NCBI RefSeq assembly: GCF_043951855.1
Contig: NZ_JBINJW010000007.1
Coordinates: forward strand, 62,001-126,000
DNA from: Proteiniclasticum sp043951855
GTDB taxonomy: Bacteria; Bacillota; Clostridia; Clostridiales; Clostridiaceae
Length of the DNA: 64,000 nucleotides
Reading direction: 5' to 3'
The translations under genes and the position numbers were made by a program. Under the pieces are notes generated by a model. It worked only from the letters and a program-made list of their open reading frames with translations, ran no database searches and was not told the DNA's origin. This document shows positions 26,502 to 36,272 of this stretch, in pieces; the first letter of the stretch is position 1, and every line of letters starts with the position of its first letter.

Positions 26502-27545
26502 ATGAAAGTAAGGAAGTATATTGAAAAGTTTCCGAAAAGGATCATAGGTTCTGCAGAGCTCATGGAGAAGATCCTTTCACCCTATGGTCTTCTTGTGGAT
26601 GAGGTGAGCCAGCTGGTCTCAGAAGGTCTACTTGAACCAGTAAAATCATCTGGACTCAATGGAAGAAGACCGGTGCTTTATAACAGGTACCGCATTCTAA
26701 GAAATGAGAAAGACTACTCCGATGTCTATGGAAAGATCCGCCTGCTACATGGGAAATTCGACCATCAGTACTATCTGAACCATCCGGAAAGTTATCTGGA
26801 GCAGGAGGAGGACATCAGAGCGCTTAGTGACTTCCTGTGGCATAGAGCAAAGGAGCTGGAGACACCCATGTCCATCAATGAGAGATCCTTTTCCATCTTC
26901 GGGAAAGAGAAACTTCTGAAATCCGTGGAGAAGAAGTTTGGCAGCTGTTTTCATCTTCGGGATTTCACTTGGGATGATCTGAACATCTATGCCACACCGG
27001 AGCCCTTTTTCGAATACATCCATCCGAATATTTCTGAAGGAGACATTCTGGTAGTGGAGAATAAGGATACCTGGTACACGCTGCGAAAGATCATGCGTGA
27101 AGAGGACAAGGTGCGTCTCTTCGGTATTGATTTCAAGGTACTTCTATATGGAGAAGGAAAGAAGATTACAAGGCAGTCCGGAAGACTGCGGGAATACAGT
27201 GAAGAGGTGCTGGGAGAAGGCGATCACAGATTCTATTATTTCGGCGACCTGGATTATGAGGGGATCTCCATCTTTCAGGAAGCGAAACAGAAGAATCCGG
27301 AAATCCAGATGTCGCTACTTACACCAGCCTATGAACTGATGCTTTCGTTCGGTGAGAATATGAAGTATCCCATGACCAGAGATCACAGAATGCCAAGAGC
27401 AGATCTAACTGCTTTTCTTGCTCTCTTTTCAGAAGACCATCAGAAGAAGATACTGGACATTCTGGAGGGGGGTTACTATATACCTCAGGAAATACTGAAC
27501 TATTCGACGTTTAAGTCACATATGAAAGGAAACAGCCATGTATGA
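26502..27545 (+). CDS. jetD: Wadjet JetD, TOPRIM-containing nuclease subunit
   Basis: 347 residues. The N-terminal half is helical/winged-helix-like, with the family hallmark SINERSFSIFGKEKLL (about 124-139). The C-terminal TOPRIM domain has the acidic Glu in ILVVENKDTW (Glu186) and the DxD pair in YFGDLDYEG (Asp249, Asp251), the metal site of type II topoisomerase/Spo11-like TOPRIM folds. In Wadjet systems JetD cleaves DNA that the SMC complex has recognised as a small circle. Here it is the first gene, with GGAGG before ATG, and overlaps jetA by eight bases. Confidence 0.9.
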   Translation: MKVRKYIEKFPKRIIGSAELMEKILSPYGLLVDEVSQLVSEGLLEPVKSSGLNGRRPVLYNRYRILRNEKDYSDVYGKIRLLHGKFDHQYYLNHPESYLEQEEDIRALSDFLWHRAKELETPMSINERSFSIFGKEKLLKSVEKKFGSCFHLRDFTWDDLNIYATPEPFFEYIHPNISEGDILVVENKDTWYTLRKIMREEDKVRLFGIDFKVLLYGEGKKITRQSGRLREYSEEVLGEGDHRFYYFGDLDYEGISIFQEAKQKNPEIQMSLLTPAYELMLSFGENMKYPMTRDHRMPRADLTAFLALFSEDHQKKILDILEGGYYIPQEILNYSTFKSHMKGNSHV

Positions 27546-29157
27546 ATTTCTGGAAGGATTCCACAGGCGGATGCAGCTCATCGGTGTGGTGGATGCCCTG
27601 ATCAATCGAAGAAATAAGAAATCCGAATTGGAGGCGCCCATCGGAGACAGGCAGTTTGAAAACCTGATCTTTTCGGTCCTCGTCTTCATCATGGAAAAAA
27701 CCCTCACAGAGGAAGAAGAATGCACCATGAAGACCATAGCCGCATTTGTCGAGCAGCTGATGATAGAGGAGTATCAGTATCCCAGTCCTACAGAAATGGC
27801 TCTTCCGGTCAGTGAATACATCGTGAAGACCATTCTGCAGTTTGATGGGAAAAACACCTATTATCCGGTGATGAATTATGAGACAAAGGAATGGACGGAG
27901 CTTAGAATCAAGCTTCTGGATGAAAAGGTGGAAGACCGTCCAGGAGGATATGTCAGCATCTATTCCCTGACGGATCAGGGCTATGACTTTCTTTTTAGAA
28001 CCAAGGAAGTGGATAATGAAATCAGCTTCTCTGTGGAGGAGTTCAAGCTTCGAGAACTCATCAAGCGTAAAAACTACAAGAAGGCCCTGCAGCAGAGCAA
28101 CAATCTGGTGCAGATGGTCAGACAGAAGAAAAGGGATCTGGAGCAGTTCATTCAGACCGCCAAAGGAAACATTCTAGAGCTGGATCTGTCCAAGTTTGAT
28201 GAGCTTATCAACAGCACCTATAAGCTTCTCCGGGATGAATACGAGATGCTTGGGGAAATACTAGGGATGGTGAGAAAGTCCGAAGAAAGGCTGAAGATGG
28301 AATACAGCCTTCGTGGAGAGCTCACGGAGGACCTGAGAAAGGCGCAGATGGAGCTCGGTAAAATTAATCAGAACCTGGCTTCCGCCAGGAAAGAGCAGAT
28401 GAATCTCATCAACGAGAGAGAAGGGTCCTATCAGATCCTGAAATCCACACTGGCGGAAAGCTTTCAGTACACCCGTCAGAAGCGCTATGACTTTGAAGCG
28501 GAGATACTTCGGCGAATGGAAACTGCTGGAGAGGAATCCGTGAAGAACCTCTGGCGACTCTTCAATCCTCTTTTCCATGTGGAGCCGGTGCGTCATCTGC
28601 CAATCAGTCTCTTCTATCAGCGCCAGGGAAAGCTGATAGATCAGGACGAAGCACCTGAAGCCGGATTTCTTATGGATGAGCTTCAGGAAGACCTGGAGAA
28701 GAAACAGAATGAAAAGACCAACCTCAACTACCTGAAAATCATGAAGAGCATTGCTGAAATCGCCATGGAAAAGGACGGAGAGACGGATTTCAGAACCCTC
28801 TGCCAGGAGCTGAAGAAGGAAGAGGAAACCTGGGCGCGTCTCATAGAAGGGAATCTTCTCTTCATCACCATGCTCAAGCTCTATGAGTTGGAGAAACTGG
28901 ATGTGGAAGCCTGGAGGCGGTCTAAAAGCACTTTCCTTGGTAATCCCACCAGCGAGTTCAATATCGATGCACTCCTCTATCAGCTGAATCAGGGTGGATT
29001 CGGTTATGAGCAGGTCGATGAGATTCATTTCTCTAAGATTGAAGGAGAAAGCTTTGAAATGATACTGGAAGAACAAAGAGAAAGCATGCTCATCCGAAAT
29101 AAGATTGAGCTGGACAACATACGGATAAAGGTGGTGAAAAGTCTTGGAGAATATTAG
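27538..29157 (+). CDS. jetA: Wadjet JetA, kleisin-like (MukF-type) subunit
   Basis: 539 residues, soluble and mainly helical. Residues about 130-165 have a winged-helix-like segment ending YSLTDQGYDFLFRTKE, a pattern common in JetA/MksF-type proteins. It is followed by long coiled-coil stretches (about 170-300) and a C-terminal winged-helix-like part. It should bridge the SMC heads as the kleisin. ATG lies inside the end of jetD (eight-base overlap) and its stop lies inside jetB, so translation is coupled. Confidence 0.87.
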   Translation: MYEFLEGFHRRMQLIGVVDALINRRNKKSELEAPIGDRQFENLIFSVLVFIMEKTLTEEEECTMKTIAAFVEQLMIEEYQYPSPTEMALPVSEYIVKTILQFDGKNTYYPVMNYETKEWTELRIKLLDEKVEDRPGGYVSIYSLTDQGYDFLFRTKEVDNEISFSVEEFKLRELIKRKNYKKALQQSNNLVQMVRQKKRDLEQFIQTAKGNILELDLSKFDELINSTYKLLRDEYEMLGEILGMVRKSEERLKMEYSLRGELTEDLRKAQMELGKINQNLASARKEQMNLINEREGSYQILKSTLAESFQYTRQKRYDFEAEILRRMETAGEESVKNLWRLFNPLFHVEPVRHLPISLFYQRQGKLIDQDEAPEAGFLMDELQEDLEKKQNEKTNLNYLKIMKSIAEIAMEKDGETDFRTLCQELKKEEETWARLIEGNLLFITMLKLYELEKLDVEAWRRSKSTFLGNPTSEFNIDALLYQLNQGGFGYEQVDEIHFSKIEGESFEMILEEQRESMLIRNKIELDNIRIKVVKSLGEY

Positions 29158-29854
29158 AACAGCCTCTCAGATTCTTCGTGTGATGATGGAGGAAGGGAAA
29201 CTGGAAAGAACAGGAAATAAGGACCTTTTCATGAGCTATATCAGTGAACCTGGTATTCAGGAGGTCCTCCATGCCATGACGGAGGAACTGGATGCCCAGG
29301 TGCTTCGCATCAACAATATCCTCTATCTGATTCCTTCCACGGAGAATCAGCTTCTGGGATTTCGGAACAAGGATGTAAGGGACTGGCTTGGCAGCAATGT
29401 GAGGCAGGCGGATGCGTTTCTTGCCTACTACATCGTTGCGGTAATCTTCAATCTCTTTTACGGAGGAAAAAACCGAGATCCCAAGCAGAGAGAGTTTCTC
29501 TCTCTGGTGGCGGTCATGGAAGAGATGGATCGAAGAACCAGAGATTGCCTGGAGCATCCTGAAAAGACGGAAGAGCTGGAACAGGAATACAGCATGAACT
29601 TCATGAACATTGCCCAGAACTGGGACATCAAGAAAGGATTCGAGGAAGGAAGCAGACTGACCACGAAGATGGGATTTCTTTTAAGGGTCATGAGGCTTCT
29701 GCAGCAGGAAGGGCTGCTTCGCATTTCAGAAAACGAGAAGGAAATCCGTACAACGGACAAGCTGGACGATCTCATGCTGCACTATTACCTGAACGATGAC
29801 CGCGTAGAGGAGATTCAGAGGATTTTCAAGGAGGAGCACCATGCCGAAAATTAA
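29144..29854 (+). CDS. jetB: Wadjet JetB, KITE/MukE-type subunit
   Basis: 236 residues, helical with two winged-helix-like regions (about 5-40 and 165-230, the latter GFLLRVMRLLQQEGLLRISE). Position between the kleisin and SMC genes and size fit the MukE/KITE dimer subunit. TTG 29144 is taken as the start, with AAGGTGG about 8 bases upstream; it lies 14 bases inside jetA. It ends 14 bases inside jetC. Confidence 0.82.
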   Translation: MENIRTASQILRVMMEEGKLERTGNKDLFMSYISEPGIQEVLHAMTEELDAQVLRINNILYLIPSTENQLLGFRNKDVRDWLGSNVRQADAFLAYYIVAVIFNLFYGGKNRDPKQREFLSLVAVMEEMDRRTRDCLEHPEKTEELEQEYSMNFMNIAQNWDIKKGFEEGSRLTTKMGFLLRVMRLLQQEGLLRISENEKEIRTTDKLDDLMLHYYLNDDRVEEIQRIFKEEHHAEN

Positions 29855-32800
29855 TCGGATCCGTATCATCAATTTTTCCTACAATGGCGATAAAAGACTG
29901 ATTCTGGATGAACAGTTCAATTTCCATCAGGGTGAAAATGCGCTCATGAGTCTCAAGAACGGGGGTGGGAAAAGTGTCCTGGTTCAGGCCATCATGCAGC
30001 CGATTCTTCCTGCTCAGACTCTCCAGAAGAGAAAGATCAGCGACTTTTTCGTGAAGAAGAAGCTACCGTCCTATATCCTCATCGAGTGGAAACTGGATGG
30101 TGATGGAGGGTATCTTACCACAGGTATCTGTATGGAAAACAAGGAAAGGCATCTTCAGGATCAGGAGGAACAGGGAAACTCTGTGAGGTACTTCACCTTT
30201 ACCACCAGTTACAGAAGACCAGACACCTTTGACATCCTGAGAATTCCGCTGGTGGAAAAATCGGACAACAGAGTGATCATAAGGACCTTTAAGGAGTCCT
30301 ATGATCTGCTGCAGGCGGAGCGTAAGGAGCGTCCCAATGTGGTGTCTATATTTCCGGAGCACGAGAAGAAGGCCTATCAGGCGCATCTTCTGAGCTTCAA
30401 CATCAACAGCGATGAATGGAAAACCATAATGGTACCCATCAACTCTGAAGAAGGCGGCATCATCAAGATCTTCGAGAAGTGCAAGACTTCCAGGCAGCTC
30501 ATGAGAGACTGGATCTTAAAGACTGTGGATAAGGTGCTTTTTGATGACACCAGAGAATCCCAGAGTCTTCATGAAATGATGGGGAATCTGGCTCAAACCA
30601 TGATCGACAACGAAGAATACATGGTGGAAAGAGACCTTCTGAAAGGTTTTTCGGACAATCTCAGAAGAATCAGCGACGAAGTGCGAAAGGTCGCTTCCAC
30701 CTATGGAGATCAGATGGAGGTGGAAGGAAAGCTTCTTTCGCTAGACCGGTATCTGGAAGAGGAGATTCTGAGAATATCCGAATCCATAGAAGAGGATCTT
30801 GTGAAACTGGATCTTAAGGAAAGAGAGAAGGTGCGAATCGCTCAGGAAAAGATCTCTCATGATTACTATGAAGCTGAAAACAGGCATGAGAAGAGTAGAA
30901 TCAGGGCAGAGGAGCTGAAGAAGGTTTTTGAGGAGCTGAGCGCAGAGAAAGAACGTCTTTATCACCGCATGGCTGTGATGGATGCGGCAGAGATCCATGA
31001 AGAGCTTCTTGAGCTGGAGACAAAGCTCGCAGGTGTAGAAACAGATCTGAGAAGAGTGGAGGATCAGTCTGAGGATCAGATGATGATCGAAAGGCTCTCC
31101 TACTCTATTAAGCTTGCCTATAAGGTGGAGCTGGAAGATCTCAGGCAGAAACTTGACAAGAAAAGGCACCAGGCAGAATCACTCAAAGAAGAACAGCAGA
31201 AACTGAAAGAGGAGATGAAGCAGAAGGAGGAGAAGCGGAGTACACTCAAGGAAAGAGTGTTCTCCCTCAAAATTCGAATAGAACAGTATCAGCAGAAAGA
31301 GGAGAACCTTTCTGCAAGAATCCGCATGGTCTTTCAGAGAAATCTCATGGGTGGACTGGATCTGAAAGAAGCGGGCAGAATGGAAAAGCATCTCGAAAAA
31401 CTTATGACGGAAGCCATAGGAGAGATAGACAGACTGGATGCTGAGATCACAAAACGCAATGAGGAAGAGGAAGCCATACAGAAATCTATACCTGAAATCA
31501 CGGAAGAGAAAGGGATAACAAGACTCCACCATAAGAAGAAGGAGGATGAAATAGAGATCTTCCTTAAGAAAGAGGAAGTGTTTATCCGTTGCCTTGAAAA
31601 GTACAATCTCAACCAGGTGAAACGATTTGACCAGGAATATGTAGCGATGGAATTCCAAAAACTCCTCCTTTCCGCTCAGGAGAAGCTGGATGGACATAAG
31701 GAGGAAATCAGAAGTCTCAGAAAGCGCGAATCTGCCATGAAGAACAATATCCTCCATGTATCCAAAGAGTACTGGGATTATCTCATGAACAGCGGCATCA
31801 TTTTCGAGACGGGAGAGTCTTATCTTCAGAGGCAGACCGCTGAAATCAGAGAAAAACTGATGCAGTCAGCGCCGCTGCTCCCCTATGCATTTCTCATGAC
31901 GGAAGAGGAGCTTCTGAAAGCGAAGAGTCAACGTCCTCTGAGACCCCTTCTTCAGCCCATACCTGTGATGCTGTATCAGTCCTTGGAAAGTGAAGAAGAA
32001 AACGGAGAAGCATCCATCGATCTTGGAAAAGGCATGAGTATTTTCTGTTATCCGGATCGGAAACTCTTTGAAAGTGATGGAATCGAGTCCTATAAAAAGG
32101 ACCTGGTGATGAGGCTCGAAAGTGAGGAAGCCAGCAAAGCCCATTATGAGGAGCTTCTGAAAAGCATTCGGGCAGATGAGTCCATGGCAGAAAACTTCGA
32201 GTATACGGAAAACTGGCTCAAGGAAGCAAGGCTTGAAGAAGAGGCGTTATCCGAAAAGCTGAGAATGCTGATTGAGAGGGAAGAGGAACTTCAGATCAGA
32301 GTGAAGAGGCTGAAGATAGAGCGTAGGGATCTGATGGAAAAACGAAGATCAGAAGAGAAAAGCAGAGAGCATCTGGAAAGAAATCTGGAGGATTTCAGGC
32401 TGCACCTTTCGGAGAATGAAGAATGTGAACGTGATTTCAGGGAGAAGACCAGCAGAGAAGATGAGCTGAAAGAGCTGGAAAGATACATGGAAGTGTTAAG
32501 TAGACAGCTTGAGAAAGTGGAAAGCGATGTTATCAGTGAGCGTAATGAAGTCTATAAAATGGAACTGGTAGAGGAAGCAAAAGCCAGTGAGGCCAGAGTC
32601 TATGATTCTTTCGAAGAAAGACCCCTTGTGGAAGGGACTCTTTCATCGCTTCTGGTACAGCTAAAGAAATACAAAGATTCGCTGGATGGTAATGTTCTAA
32701 GGCTCACCAGTGAGAAAGAAGAACTCCATAAAAGACTGGATAAGGCCAGAGGGAAGCTTAGGGATACTGGAATCGTAGAAGAGGAATATAAGGCAAGGTC

Positions 32801-34268
32801 CTTTAGTCTATCGGAAAAGGCGGTTATGAAGGAAAATCTGAAGAACCTGGAGCCAAAGTTCACCTCAAGCGTGGAGCAGCTACGAGAAGCGGATAATGAA
32901 GCTTTCCGCAGATCAGGAATGCTTGAAGGTAAGTTAAATGAGCTACAGAAAATGATGCCGGAACCACTGGATAAGGAAGAAATACGGGGACATTATGTGG
33001 AAAGAACCGCTGCGTGTGAAACAGCAATCAGAAGCATTAGAGTGAAAGTGAAAGATTCAAACGGAAGAATCGATGAATACAGAAGACTGCGAGACCGGAT
33101 AAAACTCATTATGCCTGATAGGAACCGTGCGGAAGCAGTTAAGAAATGGATTCCGGAGAAAAATGCCAGTGAGAGCTTTGAAGAGCTGGGAAGACGACTA
33201 AGCCAGCTGAAGAAGCTTATGAGTGAGCAGAGAAGTGAAGTGCAGTCATCATATCAGAATCTGAATTACCAGTATCAGGGGAAGAACTATAATCTGAGCT
33301 CCATACTGGAAGCATTCCAGAAAATGCATCAGCAGGCGGAGAAGGATTATGAGAAGTACTACTATCTGTATGAACATACGGAGAATCATCTGGAAAGTCT
33401 CAATCATCTGATTCATGTGAACGAGCTGCAGCTGGAGACCATGGAAGAGAACTTCAAGGATACGGTGACCATGAGTTACAATCTGGCCAGAGAAATCTAT
33501 GACCATGTGAACAGAGTGGCCGATGATTCCAGCATCATGCTGGATGGTCGCAGCAGAAAGGTGAAGATGATAGAAATTATTCTTAAAGAGCTGGAGCCCC
33601 AGGAGAAGGGCTTTGAAGCCATGAGGCAGTATATCACAGAGAGAGCGGATGAAGTGAAGCAGCAGCTGAAGAGCGGCAAGACGAAGAAGGACCTACGTGA
33701 AATGATAGCAAGATTCATGTCCAGCGAGGAGCTGCTTAATGTGGTCTCTGATCTGTCTGATCTCAGAATCAAGGCATTCAAAATCGATGTCAATGCAAAG
33801 CACAGCCAGGCGAAAGACTGGGAGAAGGTCATGAGGGAAAACTCCGGGGGAGAGCGGTTTGTATCTTTCTTTGCCGTCATGGTGGCGCTGATGTCCTATT
33901 CCAGAAACAGCCAGAAGCTGATTCAGGAATACCATAAGATCAAGGATACAAAAGTGCTGCTTATGGATAATCCTTTCGGTCCCATTTCATCAGAGCATCT
34001 CCTGAAGCCTCTGTTTGAGATTGCGAATAAGTATGATACGCAGCTGATCTGTCTTACGGATCTGAAGCAGAACTCCATCATGAATCAGTTCAAGGTGATC
34101 TTCATGCTGAAGATCATGGGCAATACTACAGGAACTATGGAATATCTGACGGTGGAGGAAGAACCTTCTTCAGACTATCAAGATGAAGTGAATGAGAATC
34201 TTGAAATGGTGAATTATCACTTCAAGGAGATGGAGCAGATCAGTCTTCTGGATGGGATTGCTGAGTAG
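29841..34268 (+). CDS. jetC: Wadjet JetC, SMC-like ATPase
   Basis: 1475 residues. The head begins at once with Walker A KNGGGKSVLVQ (about 39-49). Two very long charged coiled-coil regions (about 280-590 and 720-1240) surround a less charged middle (about 590-720) that would be the hinge. The C-terminal head carries the ABC signature NSGGER (about 1333) and Walker B VLLMDNPFG (about 1372), with Asn after the Asp where many SMC proteins have Glu. JetC translocates or loop-extrudes DNA and senses circle size. The overlapping starts of all four genes indicate one transcript. The operon ends here; the next hairpin belongs to the opposite strand. Confidence 0.92.
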   Translation: MPKINRIRIINFSYNGDKRLILDEQFNFHQGENALMSLKNGGGKSVLVQAIMQPILPAQTLQKRKISDFFVKKKLPSYILIEWKLDGDGGYLTTGICMENKERHLQDQEEQGNSVRYFTFTTSYRRPDTFDILRIPLVEKSDNRVIIRTFKESYDLLQAERKERPNVVSIFPEHEKKAYQAHLLSFNINSDEWKTIMVPINSEEGGIIKIFEKCKTSRQLMRDWILKTVDKVLFDDTRESQSLHEMMGNLAQTMIDNEEYMVERDLLKGFSDNLRRISDEVRKVASTYGDQMEVEGKLLSLDRYLEEEILRISESIEEDLVKLDLKEREKVRIAQEKISHDYYEAENRHEKSRIRAEELKKVFEELSAEKERLYHRMAVMDAAEIHEELLELETKLAGVETDLRRVEDQSEDQMMIERLSYSIKLAYKVELEDLRQKLDKKRHQAESLKEEQQKLKEEMKQKEEKRSTLKERVFSLKIRIEQYQQKEENLSARIRMVFQRNLMGGLDLKEAGRMEKHLEKLMTEAIGEIDRLDAEITKRNEEEEAIQKSIPEITEEKGITRLHHKKKEDEIEIFLKKEEVFIRCLEKYNLNQVKRFDQEYVAMEFQKLLLSAQEKLDGHKEEIRSLRKRESAMKNNILHVSKEYWDYLMNSGIIFETGESYLQRQTAEIREKLMQSAPLLPYAFLMTEEELLKAKSQRPLRPLLQPIPVMLYQSLESEEENGEASIDLGKGMSIFCYPDRKLFESDGIESYKKDLVMRLESEEASKAHYEELLKSIRADESMAENFEYTENWLKEARLEEEALSEKLRMLIEREEELQIRVKRLKIERRDLMEKRRSEEKSREHLERNLEDFRLHLSENEECERDFREKTSREDELKELERYMEVLSRQLEKVESDVISERNEVYKMELVEEAKASEARVYDSFEERPLVEGTLSSLLVQLKKYKDSLDGNVLRLTSEKEELHKRLDKARGKLRDTGIVEEEYKARSFSLSEKAVMKENLKNLEPKFTSSVEQLREADNEAFRRSGMLEGKLNELQKMMPEPLDKEEIRGHYVERTAACETAIRSIRVKVKDSNGRIDEYRRLRDRIKLIMPDRNRAEAVKKWIPEKNASESFEELGRRLSQLKKLMSEQRSEVQSSYQNLNYQYQGKNYNLSSILEAFQKMHQQAEKDYEKYYYLYEHTENHLESLNHLIHVNELQLETMEENFKDTVTMSYNLAREIYDHVNRVADDSSIMLDGRSRKVKMIEIILKELEPQEKGFEAMRQYITERADEVKQQLKSGKTKKDLREMIARFMSSEELLNVVSDLSDLRIKAFKIDVNAKHSQAKDWEKVMRENSGGERFVSFFAVMVALMSYSRNSQKLIQEYHKIKDTKVLLMDNPFGPISSEHLLKPLFEIANKYDTQLICLTDLKQNSIMNQFKVIFMLKIMGNTTGTMEYLTVEEEPSSDYQDEVNENLEMVNYHFKEMEQISLLDGIAE

Positions 34269-34349
34269 GTATAAGTACCCGATAGTGAATAAATACTGTT
34301 GTATGCAAAGCTGAAAACTTCAAACAGTGATTGAATTTTATATTTACAA

Positions 34350-34395
34350 TAAAAATAGGCATCTTGATTCTACTCTGCGGTAGCAAGATGCCTAT
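34350..34395 (-). terminator. Terminator of the DUF2075-MazG operon
   Basis: ATAGGCATCTTG (34355-34366) pairs with CAAGATGCCTAT (34384-34395), with CTAC/GTAG extending the stem inside. On the minus strand the hairpin is followed by TTTTTATTG, so it ends the minus-strand operon. Confidence 0.85.
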
Positions 34396-34402
34396 AAGTA
34401 TC

Positions 34403-36268
34403 TTAAATTTTAGTATTTAATAATCGAGATTTTAAATATTCTCTAAGATTCTCATCCTGGCAGAATACATAACATCCTTTCATGCCTCTACTCAAGAGAA
34501 CTCTATAGATGTTCTGAATATAGTTTGTTAGCTCGGTTGGTTTATTCTTTAATCCCTTCTTTCCTGCAGAGTCCTTATAGTCATCGTAGGAACCATAAAC
34601 CTTCATAGATATGGGGTCATATTTCAGATCGTTACCGATGATGACTCCCACATAATCAAATTCAAGGCCTTGGGATGTGTGAATACAGCCGATCTGTCCA
34701 GACTTATCTGGGTCGACTGCCCAAGAATAGGAATTGTTTCTGCTGTTCCATGGCATGCTGAAATTGTATTCTTCCATGACGATGTCATCTATCTCTGCAT
34801 TAGAGTTTCCTTCTTTTTCTGAAGTCCAGTTCCATGCGTAACCAGCTAGAAGTCTTGCTTTAAAGCCTTCTTCAATCCTCTGATCTACAACGTCCTTCAG
34901 GCCATTGGGGGTGTCGACAAGTTTGAATTCAAAAGTCTCCTGATCCCAGCCGTCAAAATTCGCTGTATCTGAAATGCCTAGGGTATGCTCTACCCAGTTA
35001 AGAAAGCCTTCTGCACCAGCACATCTGAACTGTGCAATCAGATCTACCTTGACCACTTCAGACCCATATTTATCTGCAACCTCGATGATCTTTTCTACAG
35101 TACCTTCGTCATTGGGCCGGATTCTCTGGAAATCATCAATGAAGAACACATTGCATCTCGAGGATCGAATCATGTCTTCCACCTGACTCTCACCTTTGTA
35201 CATATAAGTGCCTTTTCCTTTTAGTCTATGTGCTTCATCCACGATGAGCATATCGAATTCATCGTCTAGAGCATTATAATATTTTCCGGAACCGGAAAAT
35301 ATCGCACTTAATCTCTTCTTAGTATATTTCCTGCTTCCACAGAGGGAAGAAATAAGTGCTTCTTTGAAGGAAGCATTCGGTGCTATAAACTGGATGTTCA
35401 TCTCTTCGTTTAGCAGCTTAACAAGAGCGTTCATTGCAACAACGGACTTTCCGGTGCCTGGACCACCATTAACGATGATTGTCTTTTTGCCTTCAGCATT
35501 CAGCGCATGTTCTATGATGTTTGCATAAGCCACCTGCTGTTCATCAAGTAGGGTATATACCTGATTTCCCTGAAACATGCTAGTAATATATTCCACGAAT
35601 TTCTTAGATGGTCTAATTTTCCCGTTTTCAATCTGATAGAGGATTTCTTTTCCGCTTCCCCTTCCTACATACTTTCTGATGAATGCTTCCAGTCTGTTTA
35701 CGTCTCTAGAGAAGAAAACAGGTGTGTCTTCTATGATTTCAGCATATTGCGAGCTAAGCAAGGGTTCTGGGTCACGCACCTGATAGTTATGCAGGTATGC
35801 ACAGGAGTAGGACTGGATGTTCTTTGTGTAGACAGCTTCATTCATATCAGTAATATATTTTTTGTAGGAATAAGCCTGATAGGAAGGATGAGGCACATCG
35901 CGAACTGCTCCGCCTACGTAAGTTGCGACTAGTTCTTCCTTGTTTGTTGCATGAGCAGATTCCCATTGTTTAAGTTCTACAATTACAAAGTTTGCTTCAT
36001 CCTTTTCATTGTGGCCTGTTACAATGAAATCAATTCGCTTGCTTGTTGAAGGAATATTATACTCTACAAGTACGCCACAATCACCAGGTATGTCAGCTTT
36101 TCTTAGGGCTGTTTCCATGAAACGGAGTGAATTGTTCCAGGACCTTTTTTCGTTGCTGTTGACCTTGCGTCCGAATTTCTCTCGAAAGCCTTTTTCGATG
36201 TCGGAGACGATGGCATTACTATCAACAGCATTTCGGAATCCTTCCACATCATTCTTGTAGATAATCAT
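34403..36268 (-). CDS. DUF2075 nuclease-helicase (Schlafen-like P-loop protein)
   Basis: 621 residues. The N-terminal part contains a PD-(D/E)XK-like nuclease core: Asp80 in SKRIDFIVTG and Glu98-x-Lys100 in FVIVELKQW. From about residue 265 comes a superfamily 1-like ATPase: Walker A NGGPGTGKSVV, Walker B MLIVDEAHRLKG, IAQFRC, and the helicase motifs IHTSQGLEFDYVGVI and YRVLLSRGMKGCYVF near the C-terminus. DUF2075 proteins occur in mobile and defence contexts. It starts four bases after its partner's stop (GAGGTG ribosome site), so the two form an operon. Confidence 0.85.
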   Translation of the reverse strand: MIIYKNDVEGFRNAVDSNAIVSDIEKGFREKFGRKVNSNEKRSWNNSLRFMETALRKADIPGDCGVLVEYNIPSTSKRIDFIVTGHNEKDEANFVIVELKQWESAHATNKEELVATYVGGAVRDVPHPSYQAYSYKKYITDMNEAVYTKNIQSYSCAYLHNYQVRDPEPLLSSQYAEIIEDTPVFFSRDVNRLEAFIRKYVGRGSGKEILYQIENGKIRPSKKFVEYITSMFQGNQVYTLLDEQQVAYANIIEHALNAEGKKTIIVNGGPGTGKSVVAMNALVKLLNEEMNIQFIAPNASFKEALISSLCGSRKYTKKRLSAIFSGSGKYYNALDDEFDMLIVDEAHRLKGKGTYMYKGESQVEDMIRSSRCNVFFIDDFQRIRPNDEGTVEKIIEVADKYGSEVVKVDLIAQFRCAGAEGFLNWVEHTLGISDTANFDGWDQETFEFKLVDTPNGLKDVVDQRIEEGFKARLLAGYAWNWTSEKEGNSNAEIDDIVMEEYNFSMPWNSRNNSYSWAVDPDKSGQIGCIHTSQGLEFDYVGVIIGNDLKYDPISMKVYGSYDDYKDSAGKKGLKNKPTELTNYIQNIYRVLLSRGMKGCYVFCQDENLREYLKSRLLNTKI

Positions 36269-36272
36269 GTAA

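Noticed and set aside
29843..34268. JetC as a housekeeping SMC or RecN/SbcC-type protein
   Set aside because: The overlapping partner genes and adjacent TOPRIM JetD identify a Wadjet operon; a chromosomal SMC would be about 1180 residues with its own ScpAB elsewhere.
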